From Actinomycetes bacterium (GTDB taxonomy: Bacteria > Actinomycetota > Acidimicrobiia > Acidimicrobiales > RAAP-2): 5,613 nt of DNA. A program made the position numbers and the translations under genes. The stretch covers positions 1 through 5,613 of the forward strand of contig JAJZFO010000211.1 of assembly GCA_021805305.1 (NCBI GenBank), read 5' to 3'. The notes beneath the pieces are model-generated. The model saw only the letters and a program-made list of their open reading frames with translations. It was not told the DNA's origin and did not search any database. Positions 1-5,613 of this stretch are shown piece after piece (positions within the stretch are counted from its first letter, which is position 1; each line of letters starts with the position of its first letter).

Positions 1-762
1 CTGGCGTTCTTCGAGAAGACCGCGGGATTGCGCCTCAACCTCAACTACGTGCGCCCCGGCGGCGTGGCGGCCGACCTGCCCGACGGGTGGGAGGACGACA
101 TCGAGGTCATCTGCAACACCATCGAGGAGCGCACCTACGAGTACGACCAGCTCCTCACGGGCCAGCCGATCTTCCGTAACCGGCTGATCGGCGTGGGGGC
201 GATCACCGCCGAGGAGGCCCTGGCGCTCTGTCTGACCGGACCACTACTGCGCTCGACGGGGGTGCCGTGGGACCTGCGCCGGTCGATGCCGTACCTGGCC
301 TACGACCAGGTCGACTTCGACGTCATCGTGGGCACCTACGGGGACAACTTCGACCGTTACGCGATCCGCCTCAACGAGATCCGCGAGTCCATCCGCATCA
401 TCCGCCAGTGCGTGGAGAAGATGCCGTCGGGCGACTACCGCAGTCAAGACCCCAAGGTCACGCCGCCCCCGCGTGCGCGCATCGGCGAGTCGATGGAGGC
501 GCTGATCCACCACTTCAAGCTCTTCACCGAGGGCTTCCACGTCCCGGCCGGCGAGGTGTACTCGGCCGTCGAATCGCCGCGCGGCGAGATCGGCTGCTAC
601 ATGGTCTCCGACGGCGGACCCAAGCCCTACCGCATCCACGTGCGCGCGCCGAGTTTCACCAATCTCCAGGCCATGCCCCTGTTGATGCGGGGGGCGTCGG
701 TGTCCGACGCCATCACCATGATCTCGACGGTCGACCCCGTCCTGGGAGAGGTCGACCGATGA
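1..762 (+). CDS. nuoD: NADH-quinone oxidoreductase subunit D (NuoD), C-terminal part, 5' truncated by window edge
   Basis: This is the 49-kDa-type subunit of complex I, a peripheral-arm protein related to the large subunit of [NiFe] hydrogenases. It forms the quinone-reduction cavity with NuoB and NuoH on the cytoplasmic face of the membrane. The frame is open from base 1 and gives 253 residues ending at TGA 760-762. NuoD is usually about 400-440 aa, so roughly the last 60% is present. In local numbering, family landmarks are TGPLLRSTG (79-87) followed by DLRRSMPY (91-98), ESPRGEIG (191-198), YRIHVRAPSFTNLQ (210-223) and the C-terminal end DPVLGEVDR (245-253). The N-terminal His and Tyr that contact quinone in the family lie upstream of the window. 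A TTG at 28 could be read as a start, but conserved coding sequence continues upstream of it, so it is an internal Leu codon. The stop overlaps the nuoE start by 4 nt, which suggests translational coupling. No frameshift or lesion is visible. Confidence 0.97.
   Translation: MAFFEKTAGLRLNLNYVRPGGVAADLPDGWEDDIEVICNTIEERTYEYDQLLTGQPIFRNRLIGVGAITAEEALALCLTGPLLRSTGVPWDLRRSMPYLAYDQVDFDVIVGTYGDNFDRYAIRLNEIRESIRIIRQCVEKMPSGDYRSQDPKVTPPPRARIGESMEALIHHFKLFTEGFHVPAGEVYSAVESPRGEIGCYMVSDGGPKPYRIHVRAPSFTNLQAMPLLMRGASVSDAITMISTVDPVLGEVDR
744..751 (+). promoter_or_regulatory. Ribosome binding site of nuoE
   Basis: The purine run GGGAGAGG lies inside the last codons of nuoD and ends 7 nt before the ATG at 759. 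It supports that start over much longer in-frame readings that run back into nuoD. Confidence 0.7.
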
Positions 763-1406
763 GCCATTTCCGAACGGACATCCGTCAACGGGCCGAAGAG
801 TTGGTGGCCCTGTACCCGCGCAAGCGCTCGGCCATGTTGCCGCTGTTGCACCTCGCCCAGGAGCAGGACGGCTACTTGAGCGACGAGGGGATCGCCGAGG
901 TGGCCGCGCTCACGGACACGACGCCGGCGGACGTGCGCGGCACCGCGTCGTTCTACGACATGTTCCATCTCGAGCCGGTGGGCAAGTACGTGGTCGGCGT
1001 GTGCACCAATATCGCCTGTCTCCTCGCGGGCGGCGAGGAGTTGCTCGAGCACGCCGCGACGACCCTGGGCTGCGCCGTGGGCGCGACGTCCTCGGACGGG
1101 ATGTTCACGCTCGAGGAGACCGAGTGCCTCGCGGACTGCAACCAGGCGCCCTGCGTGCAGGTGAACCATCGTTACGTGCGCACCACGACCCCCGCGGCCT
1201 TCGACGCGATGGTCACCGACCTGCGCGAAGGTCGACTCGACCACGACGTACCCACCCACGGCACACTGATCCGCGTCAAGCGCCAGGGTGGACTGCGCGT
1301 GGCCAAGGACGACCTCGCGGCCGAACGCGCGGCCGCCCTCGCCGCCCGCACCGAGCGCGCCGAGGCCGCCGAGGCCGCCGCCCGCGCCGCGCAGGAGGCC
1401 AAGTAA
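759..1406 (+). CDS. nuoE: NADH-quinone oxidoreductase subunit E (NuoE), 24-kDa [2Fe-2S] protein
   Basis: NuoE is the thioredoxin-like [2Fe-2S] subunit of the NADH dehydrogenase module. It pairs with NuoF and carries cluster N1a close to the FMN. The product is 215 aa. An N-terminal helical region (about 1-65) includes YPRKRSAMLPLLHLAQ and GYLSDEGI, typical of the family. The ferredoxin-like domain follows, with ligands Cys82 and Cys87 (C-x4-C) and Cys123 and Cys127 (C-x3-C), so the full set for N1a is present. The ATG at 759 overlaps the nuoD stop by 4 nt and has a good ribosome binding site. The frame is open further upstream, but that part lies inside nuoD and does not resemble NuoE. After about residue 160 there is a roughly 55-residue tail, of which 183-215 is almost entirely Ala, Glu and Arg and probably forms a charged helix. 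Tail length varies in this family. A HoxE or other diaphorase subunit is unlikely because nuoD and nuoH flank the module. Confidence 0.96.
   Translation: MSHFRTDIRQRAEELVALYPRKRSAMLPLLHLAQEQDGYLSDEGIAEVAALTDTTPADVRGTASFYDMFHLEPVGKYVVGVCTNIACLLAGGEELLEHAATTLGCAVGATSSDGMFTLEETECLADCNQAPCVQVNHRYVRTTTPAAFDAMVTDLREGRLDHDVPTHGTLIRVKRQGGLRVAKDDLAAERAAALAARTERAEAAEAAARAAQEAK
1362..1379 (+). repeat. Short tandem direct repeat inside the nuoE tail
   Basis: GAGGCCGCC occurs twice in tandem in the reading frame and encodes Glu-Ala-Ala twice. It is part of a longer low-complexity GCC/GCG-rich stretch (about 1318-1390) that encodes the Ala/Glu/Arg-rich end of NuoE. Replication slippage in such a stretch could change the tail length without breaking the frame, because the unit is 9 bp. 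That last point is inference. Confidence 0.55.
1393..1398 (+). promoter_or_regulatory. Ribosome binding site of nuoF
   Basis: AGGAGG, a consensus Shine-Dalgarno core, lies in the last codons of nuoE, 7 nt before the ATG at 1406. It fixes the nuoF start within a frame that stays open several hundred bases further upstream. Confidence 0.8.
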
Positions 1407-2710
1407 TGGCGAGCCTCGACGCCCCGCGCATCGTCTCATCACGTCGCGACCTCGCGGACTCCTACACGCTGGCGCGCTACCTCGAGACGGGTGGCTACAG
1501 TGCGCTGCGCAAGGCTCTCTCGATGTTCCCCGAGGACGTGGCCGCCCAGGTGGACAAGGCGTCGCTACTGGGTCGCGGCGGCGCGGGATTCCCGGCCGGG
1601 CGCAAGTGGTCGATGTTGCGACGTTCGCCGATCTCGTACCTGGTGGTCAACGGCGACGAGTCCGAGCCCGCGACGTTCAAGGACCACTACCTGGTCGAAC
1701 GTGACCCGCACCAACTGGTGGAGGGCGTGATCATCGCCGCCTACGCGCTGCAGGTCACCCAGGCGTTCATCTATCTGCGCGGTGAGTTCGCCCTCGGGCT
1801 CGAACGCGTGCAGCAGGCGCTCAACGACGCCTACTCCCACGGCGCGCTGGGAAACAAGATCTTCGGCTCGGACTTCTCCCTCGACGTCGTGGTGCACCCC
1901 GGAGCGGGCGCGTACATCTGCGGTGAGGAGACCTCGCTCCTCGAGGCGCTCGAGGGCAAGCGGGGATTCCCGCGCATCAAGCCGCCCTTCTTCCCGGCGG
2001 TCACGGGCCTCTACGGCGAGCCGACGGTGGTGAACAACGTCGAGACGATGTCGAACCTCCCGTGGATCATCAACAACGGTGGCGAGGCGTTCGCGGCCCT
2101 GGGGGCGGGCCGTTCCACCGGCACGCGACTCTTCGCGCTCGCGGGCAACGTGAGGAACCCCGGCGTCTACGAGCTCGAGATGGTCAAGAACACCTTCCGT
2201 GACATCATCTTCGACCCCGCCCTCGGCGGGGGGCTCGCCGAGGGGCGCACTCTCAAGGCCTTCATCCCTGGAGGGGTGTCGGCGCCGTGGTTCGGCCCCG
2301 ACCTCCTCGACACCCCTCTCGGTCAGGACGAGGTCGGGGGCCTGGGCTCGATGCTCGGGTCGGGATCAATCGTGGTCATGGACGACGCGAGCTGCGTGGT
2401 ACGCGCGACGTGGCGCATCACCAAGTTCTTCTCGCGCGAATCCTGCGGGCAGTGCACGCCGTGTCGCGAGGGTTCGGGCTGGATCGAGCGCGTCATGTAC
2501 CGTCTCGAACACGGGGGCGGCCGGATGGAGGACCTCGACCTCTTGCTCGACCTGTGCGACAACATCGCCCCGGGGCTGAGTTGGCCGCCCCAGCAGACGA
2601 CGATCTGCGTGCTGGGCCCTTCCATCCCCTCATCGGTCCACTCCGCGCTGAGCATGTTCCGCGACGACTTCGTGGCCCACGTGAACCACGGAGGTTGTCC
2701 CCATGACTGA
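1406..2710 (+). CDS. nuoF: NADH-quinone oxidoreductase subunit F (NuoF), 51-kDa NADH/FMN/[4Fe-4S] protein
   Basis: NuoF is the NADH-oxidising subunit. It takes hydride from NADH onto FMN and passes electrons to [4Fe-4S] cluster N3 and on to NuoG. The product is 434 aa, a normal length for the family. The glycine-rich nucleotide loop GRGGAGFPAGRKW is at 56-68, and NGDESEPATFKDH (82-94) is the second FMN/NADH segment. GAGAYICGEETSLL (166-179) and KRGFPRIKPPF (185-195) are also highly conserved family motifs. The SLBB/ubiquitin-like fold should span about 240-330. N3 ligands are Cys347, Cys350 and Cys353 in ESCGQCTPCREG, with Cys401 as the distant fourth. By motif position Glu85 matches E. coli NuoF Glu95, which is linked from memory to preference for NADH over NADPH. 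The ATG at 1406 shares one base with the nuoE TAA and follows a consensus AGGAGG. The 3' end overlaps nuoG by 8 nt. No lesion is visible. Confidence 0.98.
   Translation: MASLDAPRIVSSRRDLADSYTLARYLETGGYSALRKALSMFPEDVAAQVDKASLLGRGGAGFPAGRKWSMLRRSPISYLVVNGDESEPATFKDHYLVERDPHQLVEGVIIAAYALQVTQAFIYLRGEFALGLERVQQALNDAYSHGALGNKIFGSDFSLDVVVHPGAGAYICGEETSLLEALEGKRGFPRIKPPFFPAVTGLYGEPTVVNNVETMSNLPWIINNGGEAFAALGAGRSTGTRLFALAGNVRNPGVYELEMVKNTFRDIIFDPALGGGLAEGRTLKAFIPGGVSAPWFGPDLLDTPLGQDEVGGLGSMLGSGSIVVMDDASCVVRATWRITKFFSRESCGQCTPCREGSGWIERVMYRLEHGGGRMEDLDLLLDLCDNIAPGLSWPPQQTTICVLGPSIPSSVHSALSMFRDDFVAHVNHGGCPHD
2690..2694 (+). promoter_or_regulatory. Ribosome binding site of nuoG
   Basis: GGAGG lies in the last codons of nuoF, 8 nt before the ATG at 2703. 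It supports a start inside nuoF with an 8-nt overlap. Confidence 0.75.
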
Positions 2711-5294
2711 CGCGACGCGCACCAACGTCACCATCACGGTCGACGGTCGATCCGTCGAGGCGTCGCCGGGGGAGATGCTCATCACGGCGGCCGAGCGCGC
2801 GGGGACCTACATCCCACGCTTCTGCTACCACCCGCGCATGGAGCCGGTCGGGGTCTGTCGGATGTGCCTGGTCGAGGTCGACGGGCCGCGCGGCGCGACG
2901 CTACAGCCCGCTTGTTACCTCAAGGTCGCCGACGGAATGAACGTGACGACCGACTCGGACAAGGTGAAGAAGGCCCAGGACGGCGTGTTGGAGTTTCTGC
3001 TCGCCAACCACCCCCTCGACTGCCCGGTCTGTGACAAGGGGGGCGAGTGCCCCCTACAGGATCAGACCCTGGCGCACGGTTCGGGGGAGACCCGCTTCAT
3101 CGAGGAGAAGCGCCACTTCGTCAAGCCCGTGGAGATCGGGGAGCTGGTCCTGCTCGACCGCGAACGTTGCATCCAGTGCTCGCGCTGCACCCGGTTCGCG
3201 AGCGAGGTGGCGGGCGAGGCCCAGATCGCCTTCGCGGGACGCGGGGACCTCATCGAGGTCGCACCCTCACCGACCCAGCCCTTCGACTCGTTCTTCTCGG
3301 GCAACACGGTGCAGATCTGCCCGGTGGGTGCACTCACCGCCAAGCCCTATCGCTTCAGCGCGCGCCCCTGGGACCTCGAGCAGGTCGAGAGCACCTGCAC
3401 GACCTGTGCCGTCGGGTGCCGCGTCGCAGTGCAGTCCTCGGGCAACCGCCTGACACGGGTCCTCGGCGTCGACAGCGAACCGGTGAACCACGGATGGCTC
3501 TGCGACAAGGGCCGTTTCACCCTGGACGCCGTCGACGGCCACGAGGGGGCCGACGACTTCCTGTCGGCGCGGACGCGTATCACCCAGCCTCTGGTGCGTC
3601 GCGGTGGCGTGTTGACGCCCGTGTCGTGGGGCGAGGCGCTCGATGAGGCCGCCCGCCTCCTGCGCGAAGCGGGCGACGCGCACGCCGTCGGGGCGATCGG
3701 CGGCGCGAGTTTGACCAATGAGGGCGCGTTCGCGTGGGAGAGGTTCTTGCGCGGGGTGGTCGGGACGCAGAACATCGACGCGCAGTTCGGTGACGGGCTG
3801 GACCCGGTCCTGCTGCAGACGCTGCCCCTGGCCACGATCGACGAGGCCGTGGCCGCGCCGGTGGTGCTGACGTTGAGTGGCGACCTACGCGAGGAGCTGC
3901 CCGTTCTCTTCTTGCGCCTGCGAGAGGCGATCGCGCATCGTCATCACGCGCTGATCGAGATCGCGAGTGGCCCGAGTGCGATGCGCCCCCTCGCGCGCCA
4001 CGTGCTGAGCGCGCGTCCCGGGGAATCGCCCACCATCGCGCGGGCCCTCGTCTCAGGCATACTGCCCGTGGGCACCCTGCTCAGCGAAGGCGACCTGGCG
4101 GACGCGCGCGCGTTGATCGGTGACGGCACCGGCGTGGTGGTCGTGGTCGGGCGCGCCAACCTCGCCGAGGACCAGCGCATCGTCGATGAGGCGATCTCCC
4201 TCCTCGCTGAGGGTCTGCCCGCAGCGAGGTTCCTCGTGGCGCTGCGTCGCTCGAACGTGCGCGGAGCGCTCGACATGGGCCTGAGCCCGCGTCTTCGTCC
4301 GGGCCGGGGATTCGACGCGGCGGCGAACGGCCGCGACACGCTGGCCCAGCTCGACGCGATGGCCAGTGGCGCCCAACGGGCCACCGTCATCCTGGGCGGG
4401 TGTCTGCTGGGCAACCTGGTGGAGCAGGAGCTCGCCACGGCGGCGCTGACGACTTCGCGGGTGATCGCGGTCACCGGGCACGGAGGGGCCACCCTCGCTC
4501 ACGCCGACGTCGTCCTTCCCGCGAGCGTCCAACACGAGCGCGCTGGCACGGTCACCAATCTCGAGGGCCGCGTCACCGCCGTCGCACCCAAGATCAGCGC
4601 GCCGGGCTCGGCGTGGCCCGACGTGGCGATCGCGGCCGAATTGGCGCTCGCCTGGGGCGAGGACCTTGGTCTGACGTCGGTCGAGCAGTGCGCCCAGGTC
4701 ATCGAGGAGACCACCGGCTACGCGGCCCTCTCGGTCCTCCAGGACCAGTCCTTCGACGGGGTGGTGATGGGTCGCGAGGTGACGCCCGTCGCGCGACGCG
4801 CCATGGACCCGATGGCCTTCCCCGGTATCCGTTCGACCAAGACCGTGGGACTCGGCGAGTCCACGGGCACGACAGCGTTGCTCGACGCCGCGACCGCGGC
4901 GACGACGTCAGGGGCGACGCGAAGCGACGTGCGCGTCGAGAAGGTGGACGTGCCCCTGGCCGACGCCTACGCGCTGCGCTTGGTGCTCGCGCGCCGTCTC
5001 TACGACCGCGGCATCGCGATGCAGGGGTCGCCGGCGCTCGCTCCCCTCATCGGGGTCACGACGCTACTCGTGCACCCGCGCGACCTCGACCACCTGGGCC
5101 TGTCGAGCGGCGCGCGGGTCAAGGTGCGCGCACCCGGCGGGGACTTCGAGATTGGCGTCGTCACCGACGAAACCGTAGTGCGCGGCACGTGCGTGGCCGC
5201 GCTGGGCACCCTCGACGACGAGGGCGTCAACGTCGTGGCGCGCATGATCGACCCCGCGAGCGCGGTCACCCAACTGCGACTGGAGACGCCGTGA
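2703..5294 (+). CDS. nuoG: NADH-quinone oxidoreductase subunit G (NuoG), 75-kDa multi-cluster Fe-S protein
   Basis: NuoG carries electrons from NuoF through a chain of Fe-S clusters towards NuoI. The product is 863 aa, within the range of long bacterial NuoG proteins. An N-terminal 2Fe-2S ferredoxin domain (about 8-85) has Cys41, Cys52, Cys55 and Cys71 (N1b). The His-Cys segment has His103, Cys107, Cys110 and Cys116 (N5), followed by Cys156, Cys159, Cys162 and Cys206 (N4). A further set, Cys232, Cys235, Cys239 and Cys267, has the C-x2-C-x3-C-x27-C spacing of N7. The rest resembles a molybdopterin oxidoreductase fold (about 270-720) and a molydopterin-dinucleotide-binding-like barrel (about 785-850). 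It includes the formate-dehydrogenase-like ASVQHERAGTVTNLEGRV (607-624). In complex I this region holds no cofactor. A weakly conserved linker lies at about 725-742. The ATG at 2703 has a good ribosome binding site. A free-standing formate dehydrogenase is excluded by the N1b-N5-N4 arrangement and the neighbours. Confidence 0.97.
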   Translation: MTDATRTNVTITVDGRSVEASPGEMLITAAERAGTYIPRFCYHPRMEPVGVCRMCLVEVDGPRGATLQPACYLKVADGMNVTTDSDKVKKAQDGVLEFLLANHPLDCPVCDKGGECPLQDQTLAHGSGETRFIEEKRHFVKPVEIGELVLLDRERCIQCSRCTRFASEVAGEAQIAFAGRGDLIEVAPSPTQPFDSFFSGNTVQICPVGALTAKPYRFSARPWDLEQVESTCTTCAVGCRVAVQSSGNRLTRVLGVDSEPVNHGWLCDKGRFTLDAVDGHEGADDFLSARTRITQPLVRRGGVLTPVSWGEALDEAARLLREAGDAHAVGAIGGASLTNEGAFAWERFLRGVVGTQNIDAQFGDGLDPVLLQTLPLATIDEAVAAPVVLTLSGDLREELPVLFLRLREAIAHRHHALIEIASGPSAMRPLARHVLSARPGESPTIARALVSGILPVGTLLSEGDLADARALIGDGTGVVVVVGRANLAEDQRIVDEAISLLAEGLPAARFLVALRRSNVRGALDMGLSPRLRPGRGFDAAANGRDTLAQLDAMASGAQRATVILGGCLLGNLVEQELATAALTTSRVIAVTGHGGATLAHADVVLPASVQHERAGTVTNLEGRVTAVAPKISAPGSAWPDVAIAAELALAWGEDLGLTSVEQCAQVIEETTGYAALSVLQDQSFDGVVMGREVTPVARRAMDPMAFPGIRSTKTVGLGESTGTTALLDAATAATTSGATRSDVRVEKVDVPLADAYALRLVLARRLYDRGIAMQGSPALAPLIGVTTLLVHPRDLDHLGLSSGARVKVRAPGGDFEIGVVTDETVVRGTCVAALGTLDDEGVNVVARMIDPASAVTQLRLETP
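5282..5285 (+). promoter_or_regulatory. Probable ribosome binding site of nuoH
   Basis: GGAG lies in the last codons of nuoG, 5 nt before the GTG at 5291. It is weaker and closer than the other sites in the window, but fits a translationally coupled start. Confidence 0.5.
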
Positions 5295-5613
5295 TCCTCG
5301 CCGCGGGCGATCCGCTCTTCAACGACGGCCTGCACGTCACCCTGGCGATCCTGATCATCGTGCTGGTGAAGGTACTCGTCGGCTTCGCGGTCATCATGGG
5401 CGCGGTGACGCTCATGATCTGGTTCGAGCGCAAGGCCATCTCGGACATGCAGAGCCGCATCGGACCCCAGCGTTGGGGACCCTTCGGACTGCTGCAGACC
5501 CTCGCCGACGGCATCAAGCTCTTCGCCAAGGAGGACCTCCTTCCGGCCGAGGCGGACCGCTTCGTCTTCAAGCTGGCGCCGTATCTGGTGCTGGTGCCCG
5601 CGCTGATCACGTT
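5291..5613 (+). CDS. nuoH: NADH-quinone oxidoreductase subunit H (NuoH), N-terminal part, 3' truncated by window edge
   Basis: NuoH (ND1-type) is the integral membrane subunit that connects the quinone cavity in the peripheral arm to the proton-pumping membrane arm. The first 107 codons are present, and the frame is still open at base 5613. The family is usually about 320-420 aa, so about a quarter to a third is seen. A short polar N-terminus (1-15) leads into a hydrophobic membrane helix at about 16-43. The family signature of the first cytoplasmic loop follows: WFERKAISDMQSRIGPQRWG (44-63), then GLLQTLADGIKLFAKED (66-82). A second hydrophobic stretch begins at about 95. The acidic residues in this loop lie near the quinone entrance in known structures. 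The likely start is GTG at 5291, overlapping the nuoG TGA as GTGA and preceded by GGAG. The first ATG in frame is at 5396, inside the first membrane helix, so it would cut that helix. Identification is firm despite truncation. Confidence 0.95.
   Translation, partial: MILAAGDPLFNDGLHVTLAILIIVLVKVLVGFAVIMGAVTLMIWFERKAISDMQSRIGPQRWGPFGLLQTLADGIKLFAKEDLLPAEADRFVFKLAPYLVLVPALIT

Noticed and set aside
28..30. TTG as a start codon for nuoD
   Set aside because: The frame is open to base 1, and a start here would leave only about 60% of a NuoD. The codon is an internal Leu of a gene truncated by the window edge.
267..758. In-frame upstream extension of nuoE
   Set aside because: The extension translates to Arg/Pro/His-rich sequence unlike NuoE and lies wholly within conserved nuoD. 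The ATG at 759 has a ribosome binding site and gives the family N-terminus.
1001..1405. In-frame upstream extension of nuoF
   Set aside because: The added sequence is Arg-rich shadow coding of nuoE. The consensus AGGAGG before the ATG at 1406 and the family-like N-terminus decide the start.
627..1442. Long antisense reading frame (271 codons) opposite nuoE and the end of nuoD
   Set aside because: It is a by-product of high-GC codon use: its composition is biased to Arg, Gly, Ala and Val with no recognisable domain. It covers four junction elements and conserved Cys motifs of real genes on the other strand.
759..2710. nuoE/nuoF as the diaphorase of a bidirectional hydrogenase (HoxE/HoxF-like)
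   Set aside because: The genes are tightly coupled between nuoD and nuoG-nuoH, NuoF has the normal single-domain length, and no hydrogenase gene is present.
3267..4535. Several antisense reading frames of 138-182 codons opposite nuoG
   Set aside because: They overlap each other in different frames, show low-complexity Arg/Ser/Ala/Pro-rich translations, and sit opposite a gene with full family conservation.
3480..5294. Possible formate dehydrogenase or other active molybdoenzyme
   Set aside because: The fold resemblance is real, but it is the known inactive domain of NuoG. The upstream N1b, N5 and N4 cluster ligands and the nuoF and nuoH neighbours fit complex I only.
1..5613. A hidden undescribed system, mobile element, RNA gene or CRISPR array
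   Set aside because: Every base is assigned to one of five overlapping nuo genes. I saw no terminal repeats, integrase or transposase motifs, tRNA-like folds or regular repeat arrays on either strand.

Overview
The window is an ordinary piece of a nuo operon, which encodes the proton-pumping NADH:quinone oxidoreductase (respiratory complex I, NDH-1). All genes lie on the + strand in the canonical order nuoD-nuoE-nuoF-nuoG-nuoH. The base composition is clearly high-GC, with strong G/C preference at third codon positions. Together with the sequence style of the subunits, including the N-terminus of NuoF and the NuoG stretch around the fourth N7 cysteine, this suggests a high-GC actinobacterium. 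Acidimicrobiia or a relative is my best guess, but that placement is from memory of family sequences, not from a search.

Layout. Bases 1-762 hold the C-terminal part of nuoD, whose 5' end lies before the window. Bases 759-1406 hold complete nuoE (215 aa), 1406-2710 complete nuoF (434 aa) and 2703-5294 complete nuoG (863 aa). Bases 5291-5613 hold the first 107 codons of nuoH, which runs off the right edge. Every junction overlaps: 4 nt for D/E (ATGA), 1 nt for E/F (TAATG), 8 nt for F/G and 4 nt for G/H (GTGA). Each internal start has a purine-rich Shine-Dalgarno-like sequence 5-8 nt upstream. There is no intergenic space, no internal promoter or terminator that I can see, and no RNA gene, mobile element, repeat array or CRISPR.

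How the genes work together. NuoE, NuoF and NuoG form the NADH-oxidising module. NuoF binds NADH and FMN and carries cluster N3, NuoE carries N1a, and NuoG carries N1b, N4, N5 and the off-path N7. Electrons then pass through NuoI and NuoB (not in the window) to quinone, which is reduced in a site formed partly by NuoD and NuoH. NuoH is the membrane subunit that links this site to the proton-pumping arm. All Fe-S ligands expected in NuoE, NuoF and NuoG are present, so the module looks functional.

I looked for an undescribed system and found none. The second-look items are modest: a charged Ala-rich tail on NuoE, retained N7 ligands and a low-complexity linker in NuoG, a variant motif after the last cluster cysteine in NuoF, and the fully overlapping gene arrangement.
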